In this document: in pieces, positions 26,058 to 34,745 of the stretch
How positions within the stretch are numbered: the first letter of the stretch is position 1
How the letters are laid out: the number at the start of each line of letters is the position of its first letter
Assembly (NCBI RefSeq): GCF_001653235.2
Contig: NC_035790.1
Span: 6,572,001 to 6,636,000 of the forward strand
Direction of reading: 5' to 3'
DNA from: Pochonia chlamydosporia 170
Taxonomy: Eukaryota > Ascomycota > Sordariomycetes > Hypocreales > Clavicipitaceae
DNA length: 64,000 nucleotides
Notes under the pieces: model-generated
The model's database searches: none
The model's input: the letters and a program-made list of their open reading frames with translations, nothing else
Told to the model about the DNA's origin: nothing
Position numbers and translations under genes: made by a program

Positions 26058-26845
26058 ACAAAAAGGCTGTAAGGTCAGGATGGTAGACATGGGTTTGTCT
26101 TTGGGCACAAGAGGCAAAGGCATAGGGAAATTCTCAACTTTATACTGTAATGCACCTTGGTGTCAAGTACAAACAGCGGATTGGATGCCATCATTCATGT
26201 CATGGGATACATACGGTGTGGGAATGGGAAACAAGAAAAGCTGCACATTGTAAATTAGGTCCCAACAAGAATAGATGATGGAGCATGAATAAATAGAACA
26301 TTTATGATTGTTAATGTCTGGTTGAGCGGTTGGGGTGTCGATTCTTGCGGGTGTATTGTGCATGCCAGGACAGATGCGGGATGTAGGCTTTTATAGATGG
26401 ATGGTCAATATCAAATACGAGGTTCTTTTTATATATCCAACATTGTGTCTGCTATTACAGTAATGATTGGCCCATCCGTCCAGTTTGAGCGTCGCCTCTT
26501 TTGCGGCTGCACTCTGCCAACTTGGCCTCGACTAAGAAATCTGGCACACTCGGCTGAACCAAAAAACAAAATTCCATGTACGCCATCTCAACAAATAAGG
26601 AAATACATTAGCATAGAACGTGAATGCGGCCGTTGCGCCGTCATCACCAAGCCTCGCCTCCGTCACCCAAGTTCTGTTTAATTTGTATTTTTACAATCAA
26701 TATAAGCCGCCCCTCCTCCCGATGGCTGTCTTCCCACCCTGCTGCACCAATCACCCACGAGGAGAATGCGATTGATGAACTTTAATACCCTTGGTGTTTA
26801 TTCCTCTCTTCGGCTCTTGGTTCTTGGTCCTTCACCGCCCATTTC
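26058..26845. other. intergenic region between convergent BLM10 and the small secreted peptide gene
   Basis: This 0.79-kb stretch holds short AT-rich frames only and no recognisable coding sequence. It contains the terminators of the convergent BLM10 and peptide genes. Confidence 0.5.
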
Positions 26846-26977
26846 TCAAGGGTGAGACGGCAGACGAGGACCGGGGTTTTCGTTGGGCATAGTCGAGATG
26901 GCTGTTCCGGGAGCGGCCACGGGGAGGGCGACGGCGAGGCTAGCCATCGCGGTGAGGACCAAGATGTATGCCTTCAT
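26846..26977 (-). CDS. small secreted peptide (43 residues)
   Basis: An ATG at 26977 opens a 43-codon frame ending at TGA 26846. The N-terminus is a textbook signal peptide: MKAYILVLTAMASLAVA, with one Lys, a hydrophobic core and small residues before a likely cut near residue 17-20. The predicted mature part is about 23-26 residues, Pro-rich and Cys-free (PVAAPGTAIS, PNENPGPRLPSHP). Its start context is good (CACAATG, A at -3). The gene lies in an otherwise empty stretch with a promoter-like upstream region. I see no splice signal that would lengthen it and no Lys-Arg processing repeats of the kind found in pheromone precursors. Function is unknown. It lies 594 bp downstream of the S33 peptidase gene on the same strand. 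Confidence 0.6.
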   Translation of the reverse strand: MKAYILVLTAMASLAVALPVAAPGTAISTMPNENPGPRLPSHP

Positions 26978-27130
26978 TGTGGTGATGTGTGATATGTAAA
27001 GATGAAGTATGGTATATTGAAGTCGCGAGATTGTGTGACGCAGAGTGCAACACTGTAGATTGAGACGCTGAATTGGGAATGAGGAAGCAGATCGAGAAAG
27101 TGATTCACAGTCTGGTCGGCTCCATGCAAT

Positions 27131-27140
27131 GTCTTATATT
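27131..27140 (-). promoter_or_regulatory. TATA-like element of the secreted peptide gene
   Basis: Read on the minus strand this is AATATAAGAC, about 155 nt before the ATG at 26977. It is followed by a CT-rich stretch (CTTTCTCGATCTGCTTCCTC), a common arrangement at well-expressed fungal genes. The true start site is not known. Confidence 0.4.
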
Positions 27141-27385
27141 CTTGGGCTGCGGTTCCTCGTTTGCTCCCGGACCTCATTTCGCATGAATCCTTGCATGTCT
27201 CAGTTGGGGGCATGGCACTCGTTCAAGTTGAAAGGGGGATCCACGTCACACGGACGGAGGGCCAGCTAAGGTAGCTAAAGGTGGTGGTAATTAGACATTT
27301 TGTTGGCATTTCATTGGGTCAGGTCTGGTGTTTCTATATTTAAATGTCGGGCGCGAGGTTTTGTTGCAAAGGCTGTCGGGCTGGG

Positions 27386-27420
27386 ATGTGCATTCTGTGT
27401 GCATTCTGCGTGCATTTGCT
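27386..27420. repeat. short imperfect tandem repeat upstream of the peptide gene
   Basis: TGTGCATTC, TGTGCATTC and CGTGCATTT follow one another in an 11-nt periodic array. The array lies about 0.4 kb upstream of the small secreted peptide gene and just beyond the 3' end of the S33 peptidase gene. Confidence 0.7.
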
Positions 27421-27571
27421 GCAATATTGACGCCCCGTGGGGAAAAGGACTGTCGATGGCGGGCGCAAGTTGCCGTGTTTGCCTCCGATATTGTCATGGC
27501 ATAAATAATTGCTTGATACATGAACAACAGACCGACTAATAATTCTACAATTATTGCTACCAGAGCAAAAG

Positions 27572-29224
27572 CTAGGTAGGTTTTTGGAAGTACGAAAAAT
27601 CGCTATTCACATCACACTTGACATCCTCGTCGGGCAAACTGCCGTGCTTGAGAAACGCCCTCACTTTATCGCGTGCGCAATCCGATTCCACCGCCAACGA
27701 ACAATGTCCATACCCCTTGACCTCAACGATCCGTGAGCCCTGGAACGTCCGCCTCGCCACTCTCGCAGACGTCAACGGCGTGACGGGGTCGTATGTCGTC
27801 GACAGAACCAGGAGCTTGGTGTCGACGCTCTGCCTCGTCCTGAAGGCGTGCGTCTTGGGAATCCGCCACGCCGCCTGCGGATAGTAACCGCCCAGAGCAA
27901 AGGACCCGAATAGAGACTGATTGACATACGGCGCAAACGCCTCCAGGAGCTCTTCCTTCCGCTGAGGCCAGTACTCGGCCCCGCTCTTGGCGTCGTTGAA
28001 TTGAATCGTCATCGCGTGCTCCTCCATCTCGCTGGCAAACCAGCTCTGCTCCTTGTACGCCAGGAATGCGGCCGTGGCGTTGCCGCGAAGCAAGTGCGCG
28101 AGGTTCGAGGCCAGAGTGTACCATTGCTGGCCGGGCTTGTGGAGGACGCGGAAGATGGACCACAGCATGGTGGTGTAGTCGAGGATGCCGAAGGTGTGGT
28201 TGTCGACGTACACGCTGATGGGGTCCTTGGCGAGCTTCTCGACTGCGGACATGACTTTATCCTGGAGGGAAGTTGCCGTGTCTGCAAACGAGGACAGGGC
28301 ACATGCGTCGCCTGCTTTGATACATTCGTCGAAGAAGCCTGCGAGGGCGTGTTCCGAGTCGTCAAAGGCCGTGAGGCTGATGAGCTCGTTGTACCAGTCA
28401 AAGACGTCTGCAACGCCGTCGATGATGACTCGCTTCGCTCTCTCGGGGAACATGGTTGCGTATGTCTGGCCCAGAAGAGTGCCGTAGCTGAAGCCCCAGT
28501 AGTACATGTCTTGCTGGCCAACTGCGTCCAGGATGCTGTTCATATCAGCGGCCGTCTGCGGCGTGTTGATGTACAGCCCATGCTCGCCCATGGTTTCTCT
28601 GCAGGCGCGGCCAATATTCTGAGACCAGGCGTAGGATTCTACGCTGTCGCGGATGGGATCAGTTGCGCATAGTTGGGACCGTGCCTTTCTTGTCTCGCCG
28701 TCAGGGTAGCAGAGGGCTGCGGGTTGCGAGCCATTGACACCACGGGGATCGAAGCTGAGAATGTGAAAGTCCTCCCCTACGGAGTCCTTGAGCCGTTTTC
28801 CCAAACGGTAGATGAATTCTGTGCCGCTGCCCCCTGGGCCGCCCGGGTTGACGAGGATGTTTTGCGATGCGTTTTGGCCGCGGATCCGTATGAGTGGGAG
28901 GGTGAATGTCTTGCTGGGGGAGGTGTTGTTGAAGTGGTCGAGGGGGACTTGGAGGGTGCTGCATTCGAGGTCTATGCCGTCGTTGGTGTCGCAGTATTTC
29001 CAGGATATGTGCTCTCCGGGGTATTTGACATCTTTATTATGGTGCTTGTGGTGGTGCTTGTGGTGGCAGGAGAAGCGTTTCCATGGCTGGTGGAATAATA
29101 GGACGGCAAGAGCTATAAACGTGATGATGTGCCATTTCTTGAGTGGACTTTTGGATGGGTTGTGATGAGGGAGGTTGGTTTCTTGGTCTTGTGATTGTAA
29201 GGGGCGCTTCTCTTCCATTGTCAT
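27572..29224 (-). CDS. membrane-anchored alpha/beta-hydrolase, S33 peptidase (TAP-like) family
   Basis: This is a single exon of 550 residues from the ATG at 29224 (MTMEEKRP). The frame runs to 29269, but only from a TTG. A short cytoplasmic N-terminus precedes a hydrophobic segment (about residues 31-44, HIITFIALAVLLF) that should act as a signal anchor. Next comes a striking His-rich stretch, HHKHHHKHHNK (about 54-64). The hydrolase fold follows: oxyanion loop NPGGPGGSG, FDPRG, nucleophile elbow GFSYG (Ser about 246), then an Asp in TTYDPVTP and a His in GYGHCSL near the C-terminus. This is the order of the TAP-like/tripeptidyl aminopeptidase group, which releases N-terminal peptides, often after or before proline. 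Several N-glycosylation sequons support an extracellular or vacuolar location. Substrate is unknown. Confidence 0.88.
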   Translation of the reverse strand: MTMEEKRPLQSQDQETNLPHHNPSKSPLKKWHIITFIALAVLLFHQPWKRFSCHHKHHHKHHNKDVKYPGEHISWKYCDTNDGIDLECSTLQVPLDHFNNTSPSKTFTLPLIRIRGQNASQNILVNPGGPGGSGTEFIYRLGKRLKDSVGEDFHILSFDPRGVNGSQPAALCYPDGETRKARSQLCATDPIRDSVESYAWSQNIGRACRETMGEHGLYINTPQTAADMNSILDAVGQQDMYYWGFSYGTLLGQTYATMFPERAKRVIIDGVADVFDWYNELISLTAFDDSEHALAGFFDECIKAGDACALSSFADTATSLQDKVMSAVEKLAKDPISVYVDNHTFGILDYTTMLWSIFRVLHKPGQQWYTLASNLAHLLRGNATAAFLAYKEQSWFASEMEEHAMTIQFNDAKSGAEYWPQRKEELLEAFAPYVNQSLFGSFALGGYYPQAAWRIPKTHAFRTRQSVDTKLLVLSTTYDPVTPLTSARVARRTFQGSRIVEVKGYGHCSLAVESDCARDKVRAFLKHGSLPDEDVKCDVNSDFSYFQKPT

Positions 29225-29691
29225 ACTGGTTGTAACTACGAGTTTATGTGAGTTAATGGAGTGATACAATCTTATTCTTCAATTAAAGTAAGTAAGTTGA
29301 AATGGACGAAGCAATTCCCCTCATGACAGATTTAAATAATGGCTCCAACATCAACGGGATGACGGCTCTGGCGGGGTTTCGGGCTGTCACGGTTGAAGTA
29401 CCCGTAGTTGTTGATCATGATGATCCGAAACCACCACGCTAGGTGTATCGACTAATGCTGGTTCATTGGATTGAGTTCTTACTACAATTGCAGTGTTGGA
29501 CCAACACAACAACGGTTGACCAAAGATGCATGTCAACCGGATGCTGTAGCCGGACGAGAGAGTTGCCTAGATTATCCTCGCAACTGCAGGGAGCACGATG
29601 CAGGCAATATATGACTTTAAACTGATCAAGACCAACTCATTCATGCCATTTACTATTAAAATCGTAGTATTCTCACAAACCTATTTATCAT
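29225..29691. promoter_or_regulatory. upstream region of the S33 peptidase gene
   Basis: This 467-bp spacer lies between the S33 start and the end of the SDR gene, both on the minus strand. No gene is visible. It should hold the peptidase promoter and the SDR terminator. Confidence 0.4.
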
Positions 29692-30823
29692 CTACAGCGA
29701 AGAAATTATCTTGTCAACCCCAGCAAAGTCAAGTTCCTTCAAAGTTTCCGTCCAAACAGCCCTCGTCATCTCTTCCCCATCACTATAATACCAGCGCGAA
29801 AGCCTGGCTGTGTTAGAATAGCAAAGTCCAAATATCAGACAAAGACGAGATGATCACTTACGACGAAACCTTGCAATTCATAAGAAAACACCCGTGAGAT
29901 TCCTTGCCATGCCCCAACACTGCATTGACATATGTTGCCGCTCCTCGTTCAACTGGTCGTCCAGCAAGTGAGAAGAAGGCCATTGCGCCAAGTCTTACTA
30001 GACCTTTGGCATCACGCGATAGTCCAGTGCCCTTTGTAAGTCCTGGGTCGACCATGTTGATGATGACATCTTCGGGACAGACTTGCGCAGCGAGTTTGAC
30101 TGTAAACAACTGGCATAGTAACTTGGATACGCCATATCTCTCTTGCGGATCCCAGGGTACGATTTTAGTATCATCAAAGGACGGCAAGAATGGACGAATG
30201 GACTTATTGGGAACCTTGCAAAGGTGTGCCATGACTGAATTGACAATGGTAATTACCGGGGCATCTTGTTCAGGAGGTTTCTTGCTCTTTAGTATTGGGA
30301 GTAGCAGTACCGCGAGAAGTATCGTGCTGAGATGATTGACTTGGATTGTCTTCTCGTGTCCCGTCTCAGAACTAATAGCAAAATCCATTGGAGATATACC
30401 AGCATTCAAGATGACCATGTCAATGCGGTCCAGCTGCGTGTTGCATCTGCGAGCGAATTCCTGAACGGAAGAGTATGATTCCATGTCGAGGTGCCAAACG
30501 TCAACCTTTGCATTGGGGTTGATGCAGCGGAGGCTCTCTGTGGCTTTGGTGCCTTTTTCTACAGACCGTACGCCCATGATTAGGTGTGACAGGCCTAGTG
30601 TTAGGAGTTGTCTTGAGGTTTCTAGGCCTAGACCTGTGTTGGATCCGGTGATGATGGCGCATTTTTGGTGTACGTTTGGGTAGTCTGCTTTGGTGGGGAG
30701 GGCGATTGTTGTTCCGAATTGGTTGTTGATGAAGACGCCTGCGAAATTGTGTGGTAGAGGTCCCATATCTTTTGAAAATATGGTTGTGGCAGATTGGGCT
30801 GTGCCCTTCTTACATGAAGCCAT
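29692..30823 (-). CDS. short-chain dehydrogenase/reductase
   Basis: Exon 1 is 30823-29862 and exon 2 is 29803-29692. The 58-nt intron (29861-29804) has donor GTAAGT and acceptor CCAG, and the product is 357 residues. The nucleotide-binding motif TGSNTGLG is at 59-66, LNAG at 139-142, the active-site Ser about 196 and Tyr230-x3-Lys234 (YGVSK). This is a complete classical SDR core fused to a short fungal N-terminus. Fungal relatives are annotated as retinol-dehydrogenase/WW-domain-oxidoreductase-like enzymes, usually acting on secondary metabolites or lipids. Without the intron the protein would end at KVSS. Splicing adds an expected C-terminal helix (LSRWYYSDGEEMTRAVW). Divergent from the transcription-factor-like gene across a 467-bp promoter. 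Confidence 0.88.
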
Positions 30824-31290
30824 TCCGAAGTGATGGGTTGTGACGAGAGGTAGAGTTTGACGACAGGTAGAGAAAGAGGGTATATCTTATTGGAAAGACG
30901 TGATGTGTGGATTGGAAAAGGCTATGGTAGACTGAGCTTGAATTGAAATTGACCGGCGAGACTTGTTATATATACAACTCGTTGAATATATGATTCGCAC
31001 AATGCTCAACTCCAGTCTTACATCAATCTCCAGTACCGATTTGGGCAAGAGTTGGGATGTGAATCTGCGCTAAGACGAAACGGGGCGGTCAAAAAGTCTT
31101 GGCATTCTTGAAATGATGATGATGCGCCTCCAATTCAGCCAAGTTACCCTGCTGCACTTTCGGATTTCAGACAATTCGGAATTCCGTCCCAAATGTAAGT
31201 CTCCGGAGGGCACGGGCTTGATTGATTCGTTCATCTTGTTTCAAAGCAATCCATTACTTTCTCATCGCATGTTCCCTTAAATCTCTACAA
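30824..31290. promoter_or_regulatory. divergent promoter, SDR and transcription-factor-like genes
   Basis: This 467-bp shared upstream region contains the perfect 10-bp palindrome CGGAATTCCG (31177-31186), an inverted CGG pair with a 4-bp spacer. A second palindrome, CTCCGGAG, lies about 14 bp further on (31200-31207). Inverted CGG triplets are typical targets of Zn2Cys6 regulators. TATATATA-like sequence lies near 30967-30972 on the SDR side. Confidence 0.45.
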
Positions 31291-32799
31291 ATGGCCACCT
31301 TTTCAACTCCGATATCTCCGGCAACAAACACAACCCCATCACCGCAGCACTTGTTAGAACAGGGAACATCTTTCGATTTCATCACACAAAATTCGGCCCA
31401 GAAGCTTAGTAAAGACCAGAAAGCCCTCATAAAAAGTCATGCTTCACGTGGCAAGCGGAAGCAAAAGCGTCATCCTCAAAAGTCATGGATACTTCAGCGT
31501 GAAATAGACGAACAATATACATCTATTCCCACCCGAGTGGGCTCCGACTTGTCCTTCATCACGTTTCCCGTAGAGCTTGAGCCATACATGCGAGATGATA
31601 TAGCGCGAGGTACGTTATCATTGTCCTAAACACATATGAATACCCGGTCTAAGATTGATAGCCATCGGTCCCTTGAGGAGCGCCTTGTATCCTCCGGATA
31701 TTTGCGTGCAAGTCGACCCTGCTCTCAGCTCGTGGACCACAAATCTTTTGGCAGACGTGTTATATCTACATAGTACGCTCTTCTCTGTGGAGGCATTTCT
31801 TGATTCAAGCATGGGCCGAGGGTCCAGCTCTCTCACGCAGTTTCATCTTTCCAAAACTCTGCGGCTGCTGCAGGAGAGACTCAATGCACCCGGTGATCCG
31901 CGCTCCATAGCGGATGCTACTATAATGGTGGTATCGGTGCTGGCCTTGACGGCGGAGCTTCATGGAGATGTGGATGCTGCCGGAGCTCACATGCAGGGTC
32001 TGCAACGGATGATACTACTACGAGGTGGCCTCGACAAGTTAAGATTTGAGAACTCGAGACTACCGGCAAAAGTTTGTAGGTCAGTGTATATGTACTGTAC
32101 CTTCTACACCTCCCAGAGCCCTCTTTAACTGTAACCAGGGTTGATCTCAGTGTCGCAATCCGTTTTGGAAGGCAACCACTCTTCTTCAACCACGCCATGT
32201 CTTGGGATCCGTTCATTCACATCAAAGAAGTGAGGGACAGCAAAACCGAGGACGAGAGCGAAGCTTCAAAGTATATACGGGCCGCTGATGAAAAGTTGTG
32301 CAATGTTTGGAAAGATTTACGAGAGTTTTGCCGTCTCTGCAATCTTGCTTCGCAGACATCCCACAAGCTCTTGCCCAACACGTTCAGCGAGATAATGGCC
32401 TCGGTGCTATATCGACTGATTAACCTTTCATTTGAGGCGATGCCAGCACTGGAAGCCATCCGCCTAGGAATGACCGTGTTTGCTAGTCAAGTATTTCTGC
32501 AGTGGCGAGGAATGAGGCAGCGACAAACGCAGCTTGACCATGATTTTACTGAAGCGTTGTTGAGGTTGGAAAACGCAAAACACGATGCCCCCCTTGCCAT
32601 TCTCTTCTGGACCTTGATAGTATGGCAAACTTGCTCTTCGAGCCACACAACAAACAGCAGGTTGACCGCTTGGCTAAGGCAGGCCACCGAGCAACTGGGA
32701 CTGAGCACATGTCAGGATGCCAAGAGAGTTCTCAAATCTGCCCTGTGGATCGACAATATATACTATGGAGCGCTTGAAAAACTCTTCGAAGGATCATAA
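31291..32799 (+). CDS. fungal transcription-factor-like protein without zinc cluster
   Basis: There are three exons: 31291-31609, 31662-32079 and 32139-32799. Introns are 52 nt (GTACGT...TAG) and 59 nt (GTCAGT...CAG), and the product is 465 residues. The N-terminus has a basic SHASRGKRKQKRHPQKSW segment (about residues 50-67). The rest is helical and resembles the middle domain of fungal-specific transcription factors: FTLFSVEAFLDSS-like start, VLALTAELHGDVDAAGAHMQGL, LRGGLDKL. The combination resembles proteins sold in fungal annotation as 'tachykinin family', which lack a canonical Zn2Cys6 cluster; no six-Cys motif is visible here. It may be a regulator, but DNA binding is unproven. Its stop is only 67 bp from that of the convergent receptor gene. 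The first intron needs acceptor 31661, since the AAG at 31653 would give a stop. Confidence 0.78.
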
Positions 32800-32866
32800 A
32801 GGGTATCTCCATCCGTCAATCATGCCATAATGAAGCTTCTAGAGCGCTACTCTGCCACCGTTCCTA

Positions 32867-34153
32867 TCACTCGTCACGGTATCTGGCCTCATATTGCACC
32901 ATCCACCCCCTCCTTGTCCAAATAGCCTGGTCACTGCCTAAACTCTCGATGCTCATATTGTCTGCGTCACGGTCCGATAATCTACCTCCTACTGCAGTGG
33001 CAATCTGAGCCGTAGAATCCGGCCGCAGCCCCCCCAGGGACCTCTTCCCTCGACTCCCATCACGCGCTGAGTTCAGACTCTGCAACACGTACGAACTATC
33101 CTTGCGAGAGCCGCTTCCGGGTTTGGCACCAATTTTCGTGGTTGCGCCAAGTCCGCTGTCAAATGCCTGGAGGAACTGCCGAAAACAGGGAAATGTAGCG
33201 GCCATGATTGAGAAATGCATCACGATTTGTGTCAGGATGGCAATTTCTGTGGAATCAAATGTTGCGTCGGTTGTATTCTTCGAGTCGCGCACAAAATGTA
33301 ATCGGAAGATAATCGGTATGATGACGAAGAGCTGAGCTGAAAAGGCACATACAACCGCGACTTTGGTCTGGAATGGCATCGACAGCTTCCAGACCAGAGT
33401 TACGGCTAATGCGCTCACACAGACTTCGCTCAGTATGCTGAACGTTTCGACGACAACCCATCGTATGAACTGGTGTAACTGTCAGCTATTTTTCATCCAA
33501 CGCCGAATGGCTAGACATACGAGGGGTTGACACCGGCTGCTGGTTTGGATATTCCAAGGCTCGGGAAGGCTGCATTGGAATGCCATGATAAACAACGATA
33601 TTACGGCCCAAGTGATCGTGAAAGCAGCGATGCCGTATGTTGCAAGGAGGTGTTTTCCCTTCTGCCCGAGACGTGCTATGAGGAGGAACATGGCGCATTT
33701 TGAGAAGCAAATAGCTACTATGTAAGCAAAGTTGGACGCATAGTTGAGCTACATGGCACTTGTTAGCTTAGCAAGTAGGTCTCAGAGAGAGTTGAATCAC
33801 CTTCAAGGCCGCCTGTATATCAGCAGGTGCCAGCAAGTTCTGCTGTCTTCCCAGCCCATGTTTGGCGGAAGAAAGAGTCAAACCAGTGTGAAGAATACCG
33901 AACGTCTAATTTAATCAGGTGATTAGCTCATGTGGTAGCTGCAGTATTAGACCATAGTCACCATACATACTGTTGCGAAAGACGCTGCGATATCGTCTAG
34001 TCCAAACGGGCCGTTGAGCTTTAGCCGAATGTATAGTCTAATTAGAAATACCAAGAACGTCCAAGTGACTCCTACGAGGGCCGTGATGACGATAAGAGCC
34101 CCGTGATCACTCGATGTGACTGCCCAATTCCCTTCCGCGGGCCAGGCGTTCAT
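32867..34153 (-). CDS. seven-transmembrane fungal rhodopsin-like receptor (PTH11-like group)
   Basis: There are four exons: 34153-33971, 33905-33801, 33748-33521 and 33469-32867. Introns are 65, 52 and 51 nt (donors GTATGT, GTGATT, GTATGT), all in phase 0. The product is 372 residues. The frame is open to 34210, but that codon is GTG, so ATG 34153 (MNAWPAEG) is used. Hydrophobic segments in order include ALIVITALVGVTWTFLVFLI, the LDDIAA motif after helix 2, NYASNFAYIVAICFSK, YGIAAFTITWAVISLFIMAF, VCVSALAVTLVWKL, VAVVCAFSAQLFVIIPIIF and IAILTQIVMHFSIMAATF. A Ser/Gly-rich cytoplasmic tail follows. This is the fungal rhodopsin-domain family of plasma-membrane proteins. Some members sense surface or chemical cues, but the ligand here is unknown. 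It ends 67 bp from the transcription-factor-like gene and is divergent from the permease. Confidence 0.85.
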
Positions 34154-34745
34154 GACAAGTTGGTAAGTTGGAGAGCAATGTGGTGCGTGCTGCGTCAAGG
34201 AACTACGCACGATTTTGACGGTAGGATTTCCGATGGAAAAACAGGTAGTATTTGGACTGAAATGTCTTCTGGCACTCTCTCCACGTTAAAACCACCGGAA
34301 TCGATCCGCCATCTCCATCCACCTCGCATAACAACGTGTCTGCTGATGGTGGAGTCGGAGCAGGGTCCGGGAATCAAGCTTCTGAGACTGATGAAAATTT
34401 CAGTCGCCGTCCTTATGCTACCCGTATGCAGGAAATAACTTATCAATTCCATGGTTAACGTGTGAAAAGTGACCAATCCGTTCCAAGGCAAACCTATTAA
34501 GCTTGCTTATGCCGCGTTCGTGGGTCGCCAAGCAAACACAGCGTTGCAGTCGTGATGGGCCGAGCCGTGTTTAAGCAAGGGTCCTTGCTTCGGAACCAGT
34601 ATTTTCGGCGACTTTTTGTGTCCGAGTACTATGCGTACATACTTGTATCGCTTTATTGGCTCCCTCTTTAAAAAAGCAATTTGGATTCTGGAAGTTTTCC
34701 ACCTGGCATCTACGCCACGACAGCGATGCGAAACACTCCCCGTTG
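34154..34745. promoter_or_regulatory. divergent promoter, receptor and permease genes
   Basis: This 592-bp shared upstream region carries an inverted CGG pair with a 7-bp spacer, CGGAATCGATCCG (34296-34308). That is close to the palindrome type seen in the SDR/regulator promoter. No gene is visible. Several short frames have no recognisable content. Confidence 0.4.

Noticed and set aside
26058..26700. Short plus-strand frames after the BLM10 stop
   Set aside because: They are AT-rich, overlap terminator sequence and have no domain. The spliced third exon already ends BLM10 at 26057.
28001..29165. Long plus-strand frames (up to 223 codons) and a second minus-strand frame
   Set aside because: All are shadows of the S33 peptidase gene, whose hydrolase motifs fix the true frame.
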